Below are positions 34,284-44,452 of a stretch of 64,000 nucleotides of DNA, one piece after another; within the stretch, counting starts at the first letter, position 1; each line of letters begins with the position of its first letter. The stretch is from Fulvia fulva. Taxonomy: Eukaryota > Ascomycota > Dothideomycetes > Mycosphaerellales > Mycosphaerellaceae. The translations under genes were made by a program, and so were the position numbers. Where the stretch lies: NCBI RefSeq assembly GCF_020509005.1, contig NC_063022.1:1302001-1366000 (forward strand), in the 5' to 3' direction. The notes below the pieces were generated by a model, which saw only the letters and a program-made list of their open reading frames with translations, searched no databases and was not told where the DNA came from.

Positions 34284-34937
34284 TCACACCGCGGACTCTT
34301 GGTGTGAAGGTTCGGGAGAAAAGAGACCCTTTAACGGATCGTCGAGAGGGACACCCGTTATCGTACTCCAGTGGTCCAGAGGCATTTCGAGAATGCCATG
34401 AAAGAAAGATTGATCCGGTACCTCTACGCCGGAAGGAACAGAGAAAGGGAGAACGGACTCGGGAGCGGGATCCTCGGACTCCAGTTCCTCGAGTGCCAAG
34501 GCAGTGGCGCCGTCAACGCGGTTCTCGGCGAGACGCAGTTGTTTCCTGAGACGAATCTTTTTCATTCTCCTCTCGGATAACGCCTGCTGGTCGCGAGACA
34601 GGCGTTGCAGGATTTCCACCTCTTCCTCCTCCAACGATTCAATATCACGACGCAGCGCCTCCCTCGCGCTCCGAAGTTTCTCCCACTGGGAGAAGGCCAG
34701 AGAGACGTCGCAGGATTTCCGGTTGTGCTTGATGCACTCGGAGCACTTCGACGAGCGAGGACCAACAATGCAGCGAGGACGAACTTCGCCGGGTGCGACT
34801 ACGACGGACTTGCAGGAAGAACAGGGCGCCATTTCAGTACCGTTTGTTTCGATATCGGTATAGAGATCCAGACGACGGAGAGTGGACGAAACCTTTGGTT
34901 TGCGACGGTGTGCGGGTGATGGTAAGGAAGACGACAT
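34284..34937 (-). CDS. Antisense Cys-rich coiled-coil protein inside the retroelement
   Basis: An open frame of 217 codons from the ATG at 34935-34937; an internal ATG at 34830-34832 (MAPCSSCKS) gives 182 residues and may be the true start. It has a Cys-rich module, CSSCK ... RCIVG ... KCSECIKHNRKSC, which could bind zinc. A long charged coiled coil follows (FSQWEKLRSAREALRRDIES, then EEEEVEILQRL and RMKKIRLRKQLRLAE), then an acidic, Pro-rich tail. I recall similar uncharacterised proteins among fungal repeat-associated genes, but cannot name a family. The start lies about 74 bp from the 3' LTR, so its promoter would have to be in or next to that LTR, reading against gag. The function is unknown: nucleic-acid binding or regulation of the element is inference. 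Confidence 0.65.
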   Translation of the reverse strand: MSSSLPSPAHRRKPKVSSTLRRLDLYTDIETNGTEMAPCSSCKSVVVAPGEVRPRCIVGPRSSKCSECIKHNRKSCDVSLAFSQWEKLRSAREALRRDIESLEEEEVEILQRLSRDQQALSERRMKKIRLRKQLRLAENRVDGATALALEELESEDPAPESVLPFSVPSGVEVPDQSFFHGILEMPLDHWSTITGVPLDDPLKGLFSPEPSHQESAV

Positions 34938-35011
34938 CTTTTGCCGCTGAAGAAGATGCACACCCGAACGACTATAAGCTTCGGGACGAAGCTAAGCTAG
35001 AAGGGGGATGG

Positions 35012-35307
35012 TGTTACGGTTCGATTCGTGGGAACCCCACAGCCATTCACTACGCGATGAGAGCAAGGAAACCTGTGGGACAGAGAGCAAGAGATCAAGA
35101 GGACAAGAGATTAAGAGAGCAGGACAGATCACGCCAAGACATGGCACTATATAGACGACGCTTCTTTACGAGTAGATAGGAGCCTCGTGCTCAACTCATT
35201 TTAAGTATACACCATATACTGTTTGGGACCACTACCTTCTCAACGAGTCAGAGACATCACTGCAAAGATCCAAGCCCGGTTGGGATAACGTACAGCGGTT
35301 CCTAACA
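35012..35307 (+). repeat. 3' LTR of the gag-only element
   Basis: Identical to the 5' LTR, followed by CGTAC. Confidence 0.92.
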
Positions 35308-36660
35308 CGTACGATAAACGCGTCTATTAGTATTCTCTATACTTACGCCTAGTACGCCGGTACCGGTCTATCTCGCTATTATTACTATATTAGCTATAAT
35401 CTACTTTAAGGTACGACTTAGCGAGTACGATACCTAATCTTAGTACTTCCTCGTATACTATCGCGGTTTCTCTATAATCTCCCGAATATAGCTTCTCGTA
35501 TCTCTCTATACGTTAGTAATAATCTATTCGAAGTGTTATAAGTAGGTATAAGTACGTAGTCGGGTAAGGTATAAGTCGAATAGATGTTCTATCTAAGGGA
35601 GGCGCGGAGGGCGCGAGAGTTATATACGGGTACTAAGCCGCTAGTCGGATTAGTTAGCGGGCGCGAGGTCTAGGCACGTGCCCGCGGGTTTAAGTAAATG
35701 TACGCCGGTACGGTAATATCTACGTACGCTAGCCTTCTAAAGCCTAGATAACTTAAGTATAAGCTACCGCTTACGTAGTATATCGTCTAGGCTATACTAA
35801 TCCTTAAGAGCCTAGTATTTCGCTCTAAGGGTAGTCCGGCTATATATAAGCTCTTATTCTAACTCGGTCGTTATTTAGATAAGGTAGGTAATAAGCTTTA
35901 ATCGCGTAGTAGTAAAGATATTATATATCCGTTACCTTTAGTCTATATATATTTACCGTAGCTTAATTAGGTCTCTCGCTATAGCGTCTCCTACCGTATA
36001 CGCTTATTAGATTTCCTTAAACGTTAAGTAAGTAGGCTCTATTAGCTCGTTACTTAGTTAGTAAGGATCTATATACTTCTAGACATTTAAAGACTCTACG
36101 TAGAGCTCTAGCTAACGGTTGAACTTATCCTATTAATTATAGCTCTTTAGAACTACGGTACCTTATAGTAGGGTACTAGTTACTCTATTTTCGGTAGTAG
36201 CTATAACTACGGATAGGGAGGCTAGTAAAAGTTCTACGCGGGCTTACTAGGCCTAGGAGTACTACTATACAGGTTATAATAGTATTTTATAACAATATAA
36301 AATCTACTTTAGGGCTTCCTTATTATAGCAAATATTAGTAAGCGCTAGCCGTACTTATAACTATTACGTTATTTATATAGGAAGTTATTATACGGGCTAA
36401 TATAGGGTGTTTTAAAAGTAGAGTATGTATTGTATATATCTATCTAGAATAGATAAGTATTGCTCTTAAAGAGGCTATAGATAACTAATTAGTTACCTAA
36501 TTGTTAGCGTACGTAGCCTTAAGTTTTAATAATAGGCTATTACCTATATATACGCTCGGATCGCAATATATAGCTCTAGACTAGGAAGCGTAAGAATATA
36601 TTATAGCTAGTATATATCTCGATGCCCTACTATACTAGCTTAGGATACCTATTAATAGAC
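35308..36660 (-). mobile_element. gypsy-0 remnant, 5' part (inverted segment)
   Basis: Heavily RIPed DNA with no open frame. By position it should be the leader and 5' LTR side of gypsy-0, read on the minus strand. I could not place an LTR edge. Assignment of the last 400 bp before pogo-3 is weak. Confidence 0.45.
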
Positions 36661-37797
36661 TAACGTACTTTACTACCGAGCGGGCTATACTACTGAGCGG
36701 GCCACTTTTACTAAGAACTATACTACTTCTACTTTTATTACGACGGTATCTTAACACGACGACATCCTATAGAATCGTTACTAGGAAGACAATTCCTCTT
36801 TAGATTCTTCGCTATCTAGCGAATCTACTTAATAGGTACGTACGTTATACCCCGACTCGCTATATCGCTTATAGCGTCGTAGCCTTAGTACTAGCCGAAC
36901 ACTATCTAGCGACTCTCTACTCACTTCCTACCTCCTAGTATCCTCTAGAGGTATTAATTACGACGCCTTATCGAAGGTTAGAGACCCCCTAGACTGAATG
37001 TACTTACGCTTTCGTGCTTTCCGCTATATAAGGGCCTCGTTAGACTTATATAGCTTACTAATCTTGCTTTATATAAGAGCTATCTAATACGCTATCTCTC
37101 TACTCCCTCTCTATTACCCTATTAGACGACCTTCCTCTTTCTACTACGCCTTTCTGAACCCGTAACGACGCTCTAAGACGTAATGACACCTATTATAAAC
37201 TCTGTCTCGTCGAGGTTATAGGTGTCCTAGTTAAGGATACTATACTTCTCCTTTATATTACGTATAAGTAAGAACTACTTCTCGATAACGTCTAGATCTT
37301 CTATTAGGGCTCGCTAACGATCGTATCTACGTGTTATACGAACCTTTAGCTTACGATGCCGCCCAATAAACCTGTCTGTCTAATTAAGACTAGCGGGCTT
37401 AAGACCCTTCTCTTATAGTAATAAATCGGCTATTACTCGTATACTAGCCTTTAATAGCGGGAAACCTCTAAGATCTAGCTCGAGTATATACTCAAGTATC
37501 ACCCTCTCTTCTAGCTCTATAAGCTTCTTCAAATTAGGCTCGTAGTCACCCCGAGGAGGTCGTCTATTCAATCGATACCCTAGTATAGTTCGAGACGCGT
37601 CGTATACCTTTATAGCAAGTCGATTCGTGATTGTCGCGTCGCGTTTCGTGGCCTGGACAGCTAAGGTCAGTTTGGCCTCGTTTAAAGACAATACACGCTA
37701 TAATAGTAGTTGTATAGCTATATCTATAGAAGTAGTACAGTTCTTAGTAAAAGTGGCCCGCTCGGTAGTATAGCCCGCTCGGTAGTAAAGTACGTTA
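36661..37797 (-). mobile_element. Fot1/pogo deletion derivative, copy 3
   Basis: The 1,137-bp element is bounded by TA and is opposite in orientation to copy 2. The transposase N-terminal frame is at 37413-37691. It has the same length, the same deletion junction (about 37105-37120) and the same ORF offset as copy 2, so both descend from one deleted master. Confidence 0.85.
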
Positions 37798-38302
37798 GAT
37801 ATAGGTAGTTTAAGTACGTAGTTATACCTTTTAGACTATATAATATACTAGGAACGTTTTAGTTATTTATAAACGATATACTAAGGGAGTTTTTAGATAA
37901 CTTCGTGTTATATTACCTTAATAACGTACTTGTCTTTAGTAAGACAAGAGAAGAGTATATCTAATATGTCCTAAAGGTTCTATAAAAGCTAGATACCGCT
38001 AGGCTCTAGTTAGATATTAATAAATACGAGTTCTTTAGATACGAGACTACTTATCTAGGTGTCATTATCATAAATAAGGGCATTAAGATAGACCTAGCTA
38101 AGATCAAATGCGTTAAGAATTAGCCTATACCCGCGAATGTTACCGACATCTTATTGTTTATAGGGTTTATTAACTTCTACCGTAGGTTTATTAAGGATTC
38201 TAGTAAGATCTACTTGCCTATAACGAAGCTTATAAGGAAGAATGTCCTATAGGACTAGTCTCTAGTATGTTAATAGGCGTTCGAGGCATTAAAGTAAGCA
38301 TT
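37798..38302 (+). mobile_element. gypsy-0, second half of reverse transcriptase
   Basis: Plus-strand RT sequence: FKYVVIPF, FINDILREFLDNF, YYLNNVLVFS (second Asp and first Asp of YLDD both changed to Asn), KYEFF and YLGVII. Its first codons continue exactly the frame that breaks off at 22073 on the minus strand. Interrupted by copia-1, with GCATT at 38298-38302. Confidence 0.8.
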
Positions 38303-38537
38303 TGTTAAGATATAGCATCTTAAAGGGAGTTAATAATTAGGAAGTGAACTAGTAGCCTAAGGCATCTACGATAACTTAGCTTATAGGGAGATACCTTCTC
38401 TCCCCTTTAGCTTAGATAGACATCTAACACAATTAACACATTGGTTCCTAATATATTGCTATATGCTCGTACTATTAGTCAGTTAAAGATTGATCTCTTA
38501 CTTTACTCCGCTACTATCTACCCGTACCTATTTAATA
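38303..38537 (+). repeat. 5' LTR of copia-1
   Basis: TGTTAAGATATAGC at the start, TTTAATA at the end. Followed directly by a primer-binding-site-like GGTTATAAGCCCGGG. Confidence 0.85.
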
Positions 38538-38555
38538 GGTTATAAGCCCGGGTTT
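38538..38555 (+). promoter_or_regulatory. Primer binding site of copia-1 (RIP-altered)
   Basis: GGTTATAAGCCCGGG corresponds to GGTTATGAGCCCGGG of the less damaged copia-2. That sequence complements the anticodon arm of initiator-Met tRNA (GGGCTCATAACC), as in Copia-type half-tRNA priming. Confidence 0.65.
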
Positions 38556-41500
38556 ATGTAGGAATAAGAGCAACCTATATTAGTACAGGTTACTTGTTTC
38601 CCTTGCTATCGTAGTAGAAAACATCTGGGAATCAGAAGTCTACCCCGTCTATCCTATTAAGGAGCTTAGTTCGATACTAAGTAATAGGTAACCTAGACAA
38701 GGACTCTATACGGCTTACTTAAAGCCAATACCTTGAAGATACTCTATAGGCAGAACTACATCGAGATACTATTAAGAAGGACTTTAAGTAAGTCATTTAA
38801 AGCTCTGCTAGGAGAGACAGACCTGTGTCCTAGCCCTAAGACCTTATACCGCTCCTTCTTCACTTTACTAAGTAGGCCTTAGTATCTATACCTACGAACT
38901 TTCCCATTCTATACTAGAAGCCTTAGTAGGATCTGAGCCACTACTTTAGAACATACACACCTTGTTTCATTACATCCAATCTATTATCGATTTATACTAA
39001 GAGAAGACAGAGGAGAAGGGAGGCAAAATCCCAATTCTTAGGAGGAATAATTAGAAGAGATAGTTCAACCTTTAGAGATATAAGATAGAGAGCCAATTAG
39101 CATTCTTTGCAATTGATGACCTAATAGAAGTGTCTTTTAACAACATTAAGGGCAAGACTCTGAAACTCTAAGAAAAGGCTATAACTAAAGAGATCCTCAA
39201 TACGCTAATATAGACAAGACACAATGTAGTGTACAACTTCAGTATCCTTAGTAGGATTATAGAAGAAGATAAATTTGAGCTTGAGGGCTTATGTGAATCT
39301 AGAAGAGCTGCTAAGAAGTAGGTGTATCTCTAGAACAAGTATAGCCAGGTGCTACTAACCTATGTATATGAGCTCACAAAGCAATTTGTGACCTTTGAGA
39401 TGAGTAAAGAGTTCACCATCAGATCTGTATAGACACACCTAGTTTCTCTTAGAAAAAGGATTGCTGATGTTGACCTAGAGGGTCAGCATTATAGGAGAGC
39501 TAATGTGAGGATGACCCAGCTCTTAAGCTCACTGCCACCTGACTACTATGTAGCTAGGGATACTATTATGGCTCAGCCAAAGATGGATTATAAAAGGACC
39601 TTAAAGATCCTTGAAGCTCAAGAAGCTAGGTTAGATCCCTCTAAGGCTAAGTATAGCATAGCAGCCACCTAGGTCAAGCCCTTAGGTCTAGCAAGACCAC
39701 TCTCCTACCTTCTCTATAAGAAGGATCATCTGATCAAGGACTGCCCTAGTCTGCCTAAGGCAAGAAAGGTCCTTAGATCTCATTCCTAACCACCATCTTC
39801 CTAGAATACAACACATGTCAAGAAGAAGAGAACTCCACTACCCACTTTAAGGAGGACACCAAGAGAGAAGTCCTCTATAGAAGAACTTAAGAAAATGGTG
39901 AAGAAACTCAGCTCTGACATGCTGTCGCTCTAGAAGAACTAGGCCCAGTCTTATACCTCTAAAGCAAAGAAGACTAGAAAAGGTTTTTCCGCCCAAGAGT
40001 CACGTGACTCATACAGCTCATATCTAGAGACAATGTCTAATGATGATGAGTATGATAAAGTGGCTTACTCAACTGTAGAAGTCTAAGGCAAGTTCCCCTC
40101 GTTAGAGTAGTTACTTAACTCCTATACTTAATCCTATATAACTGACCAAAGCTACCTCTTTAGATCTATAACTCCCTTAATAAGGAAGAAATGGATCAAA
40201 GTAGGAGGTGGGGTTTTATTGGCCACTTATATTAGGAATGTAGAGATAAGTAGGAGAGCTAGCAGAAAAGTTGTTTTAGAAGATGTCCTACTTGTACCTA
40301 AGCTAGGAGTAAACCTGGTTTTATAGAACTAGTTTAGTAAGCAGTTTAGTGTTCAACCTCTATTATTTTCTCTTGTTTCCCCCTCTAGTGAGACTATTGT
40401 CTAGACAAAGCTCCTTAGGAGGGTTCTATTTATTGATAAGATTTCTCCTCTCCTATAAGAACGGGCACATTACTCATTATATACACTACAAATAGAGAAT
40501 GCCTTTGTGACTACTTAATTAGAGACCGACCTAAAGTAGTAGGAGCTTTGGTATAGAAGATTTGCACACTTTAGGAAGAATTTGCTCTAGAATCTTTATA
40601 AGGTAACAGACTTAAAAGAACCTATTCCTATCCCTAAGGATGGCTTTTACTAGTGCAGGGTATGTTTAATAGCAAAGATGAAGAAGTACAAAGGCAAAGT
40701 TATAGAGAGAAGACCTAAAAGACTTGCCCTTATATCTATTAACATATGTAGCCTACTACTAATCTTAAGACTAGGATTTAAATACTGGCTTAAGATTGTT
40801 AACAACTTCTCTAGGAAGAAGTGGACCTTTCCTCTTAGGAAAAGAGAAGATGCTCTAGTTGCTCTCTAGAACTAGAAGATCAAAGTAGAGAGGAAATTAT
40901 TAGCGTAGCTGAAAGCAGTAAGGCTTAACAATATAAAAGAACTTATTATATTAGTAAAGTATTAGGAGAAGGATTTAGGGATTAGGCTCGAGCCGACTAA
41001 GGCATATAACTCTCTACAGAATAGACTAGTTAAGAGGTCAATACAAACCTTAGAGGACTCTATAAGGGCAATACTTAAAGAGGCTAAAATGCCGGTTAAA
41101 TTTTGGCCTAAAGCACTAGAGGCCCAAACTTATATAAGGAACAAACTACTAAATGGCCTAGATTACGATAGGTTCAAGGTTTTACTAGATAAGGCTTTTG
41201 ATAGTATCAAACCGACTATTAACTATTTGAAAGTTTGGGGATGCAAAGCTATTATCTATATAGACGTAAGATCCTAACCTTAATAGGTAAGAAGTGACAA
41301 GCTGATAAATAGGGGTAAAGAAGCAGTGTTTATTAGGTATGTTAAAAACATAGCTAAAGCCTAGCTCTTTTAGGAACTAGACATAAGAGCTGTTAAATAA
41401 TACATATATACAGACTTCTTTAAGGACTAGCCTAGAGGTGATATAGGTCTTAGTGTTCTAACATTGAATCTACTAAGCAGTGTACTAGCTAGGAAGCCCT

Positions 41501-43688
41501 TAGGAAGGCCGAGGAAGAACGTATCCTTAGGACAATCTACCTACCATTTAGGCGTCTATTAAAGCACCCCCGAAATAGATCAGCCAATTAAGAGCCCTAA
41601 AGCCGCTTAGCCGAGAAAGCTGTTTATATAACTTCCCTAACCTCCGGAGAACGTAGGGGAATTTCAGAAAATCGATTAGCTAATTAAGAGAAGCTCTCTA
41701 GATCCCTAGGAAATAGACGTTACTAGGTCATAAGTGACGGTCCCTAAATCATCCCTTAGAAAGAGAAAGGCTGACTATGATTTTGAGGGCTATGACATAA
41801 AACAGAAAGCCCTAAAATCTATAGTCCCTAAGCCTAAACTAACTACTAAAGTAGGAGAAGCAATGGACCTCTTAGAGAACCTTGCTGCTTTTCACTAAGC
41901 TTTCTTTATAGCTATATAATCAGTGGACAGTTCAATACTATAGGATAGCAAATTCCTAGAAGAAGTTGAGGAAATGGCCTTTATAGCAACTATAGAAGCC
42001 ATTATATACAAGCAAGAGGTTATAATTCCAAAATCCTATAAGGATGCTGTAAATGATAAGAAATGGGGACATCTTTAGAAGGAAGCAATCCAAAAGGAAC
42101 TAGATGCTCTACAGAGTAATAATACCTAGGAAAATTCTGTTCTACTAAAAGGAGCAAATCTAGTTACATTAAGATATGTCTTTGATATTAAGAGAAGCAT
42201 TAGTAGAGCTATTGAAAAGTGAAAGGCTAGACTAGTTGTAAGGGGCTTCTTACAGAAGTTTGGTGTTGACTTTATAGAGACATTTGTACCTATAGTAAGA
42301 TAGGACACCCTTAGGGTGTTTATAGCTATTGTGTATAAGAAGGATCTTTATCTTCACCAAGTGGATGTGAACAATGCATTCATAGAAAGCACCCTCTATA
42401 AAGATATCTTTATGTTACTACTACTAGGAGTTGAGCTTCTACTAAACATAGTGTTTAAAATCCTCAAAAGCTTATATAGACTTAAGCAAGCAGCTAGAGA
42501 TTAGAATCAACTCTGTGTGTTAAAGCTTAGAGAGATTAGATTCATATAGTTAGAAGTAGATCCATGCCTACTTATCTATAAGAAGAGGGAGATCATAATC
42601 CTTATATATATAGATGACATTCTAATTGCTGCACTAAAGTTAATAGATGTTCTCTAGTTCAAAAGAGAACTTGGTAAGATCTTCAAGATCAAAGATCTAG
42701 GTGAACCTGAAAAGATCCTTAGCATAAGAGTCATAAGGGACAGGAAGAGAGGAATCCTAAAACTTGACTAAGGACACTTTATTAGGGACAGCCTAGCTAA
42801 GATAGGAATGAACTATAAGAAGGCAGCACCTATACACTCACCTATAGACAGCTATAAGGCCCTCAAACCTTCAAGCTATATAGATGAGAGGTGTGACAAG
42901 GCAGAGTACTAGAGTATCAATAGTACTTAGATATAGCTAGTAACAATTATAAGGCTAGACATTATTTTTGCCCTGGGAAGGATGAGCTCATTTGTAAGTA
43001 ACCTATCCACATACTACATAAAGGCTTTGAAGAAGATCACTAGGTACCTAAGATCATACCCTGATCTAGGACTTCAGTTCTTAAAGTCTAGAAAAGGACA
43101 CCTTATTAGATACTGTGATTCTGATTATATAATAGACAAAGTAGACAGAGTCTCAATCCTTAGGTATGTCTTCTTCCTCTATAGGGCACCAGTTTCTTAG
43201 ATAAGTAAGAAGCAAAAGTCTGTAGCAACATCTATAATAGAGGCTAAATACATAGCTATAAATGTATATACGAAGCAGTCCTAATTCCTAGCTTTACTAC
43301 TAAGAGAAATAGATTGTCTAGAGTTAGTAGGAGACTACTCCTATTAACCAAGAATTACTAGAAACTAGGAGACTGTATCAAATTTGAGACCAGTCTAATT
43401 AAGAGGTGACAATCAAGCTGCCCTTACCCTAGTGAAAGATGTACATGTTTATAACAAGTCGAAGTACATTGACATTGCCTATAATGCTATTAGGAAACTT
43501 TAGTAGAGGAGGCTTATTACTGTTAAGTATACCCTAACCTCTAAGATAGTTATAGACGGGTTTATAAAACTAAAGACTAGTCTACACTTCTAGAGGTTTG
43601 TAAGCTAGCTTAACCTGTCATAAAAAGGTCTAAGTACTATTAATAGGAAGTGAGCAGACTGTAACCTCCTATACGAGATAAGTAGGAG

Positions 43689-43923
43689 TGTTAAGATATA
43701 GCATCTTAAAGGGAGTCAATAATTAGGAAGTGATCTAGTAGCCTAAGGCATCTACAATAACTTAGCTTATAGGGAGATACCTTCTCTCCCCTTTAGCTTA
43801 GATAGACATCCGACACAATCAACATATTAGTTCCTAATATATTGCTATATACTCGTACTATTAGTCAGTTAAAGATTAATCTCTTACTCTACTCCGCTAC
43901 TATCTACCCGTACCTATTTAATA
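43689..43923 (+). repeat. 3' LTR of copia-1
   Basis: Preceded by the purine run AGTAGGAG. Same length as the 5' LTR, with about ten differences. Confidence 0.85.
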
Positions 43924-44266
43924 GTATTTATCGATACGTATACCTTAAAACACTTCTACCTAGGGCGAGAGACTATTCTAGAAACAGATGCCTTAGATTA
44001 CGTAATAGTAGCAGTACTGTTATAAGGTAACGAGCGAGAAGTGTTATATCCTATCGCTTATATATCTAAGAAGATAGATCCCTAGTAATATAACTACGAT
44101 ATCTACGATAAGGAGCTCCTAGCTATTATATAAGCTTTCGAGGAATAGTAACCGGAGCTAACTATTAACGAATACGGTACCGACGATTATAAGAATCTAC
44201 TAGACCCGGAATCTAAGGACAAGCCGACGCTTATATACTCCGATTATAAGAACCTCGAATAGTTTA
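43924..44266 (+). mobile_element. gypsy-0 RNase H fragment
   Basis: Continues gypsy-0 after copia-1: ILETDALDYVIVAVLL, YPIAYISKKIDP, YDKELLAII and YSDYKNLE. It is cut at 44266 by the copia-family LTR. Confidence 0.75.
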
Positions 44267-44452
44267 TATTAAATAGGTATAAGTTACGTAGTAGTAGAAG
44301 ACGGCGGATTATATAAAAGACGAAGAAGGACCTAATAGGATAGCGTATATCTATATACAGTATCGCTAGTATTAGTATAGGTAGATACTAGGTGTCCGGA
44401 TATTTACTAGCCTATAGGCTAGTAAACCCTAGTTACGTAATCTAGTTATATA

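Larger units (their letters stand above)
32941..35307 (+). mobile_element. Non-autonomous LTR retroelement: gag plus antisense gene, no pol
   Basis: The 2,367-bp element has 296-bp LTRs (32941-33236, 35012-35307) that I find identical base for base. It is flanked by CGTAC duplications (32936-32940, 35308-35312), and a purine run AAGGGGGATGG precedes the 3' LTR. The internal part has a gag gene on the plus strand and a convergent gene on the minus strand, and no protease, reverse transcriptase or integrase. Neither frame shows RIP stops, unlike all surrounding DNA, so this is one of the youngest insertions. Enzymes must come from another element that is not in the window. Confidence 0.9.
38303..43923 (+). 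mobile_element. Ty1/Copia retrotransposon copia-1, both LTRs, RIPed
   Basis: The 5,621-bp element has 235-bp LTRs (38303-38537, 43689-43923) and target duplications GCATT (38298-38302) and GTATT (43924-43928, one RIP change). Copia order is visible: gag (about 39000-39800), integrase (LALISINICSLLLI, about 40717; SIQTLEDSIRAIL, about 41035), reverse transcriptase (RLVVRGFLQKFGVDF-like at about 42230; VDVNNAFIES at 42361; YIDDIL at about 42608) and RNase H (YCDSDY at 43110). Many TAG and TAA stops make it inactive. LTR differences are nearly all C/T or G/A transitions. Confidence 0.88.
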
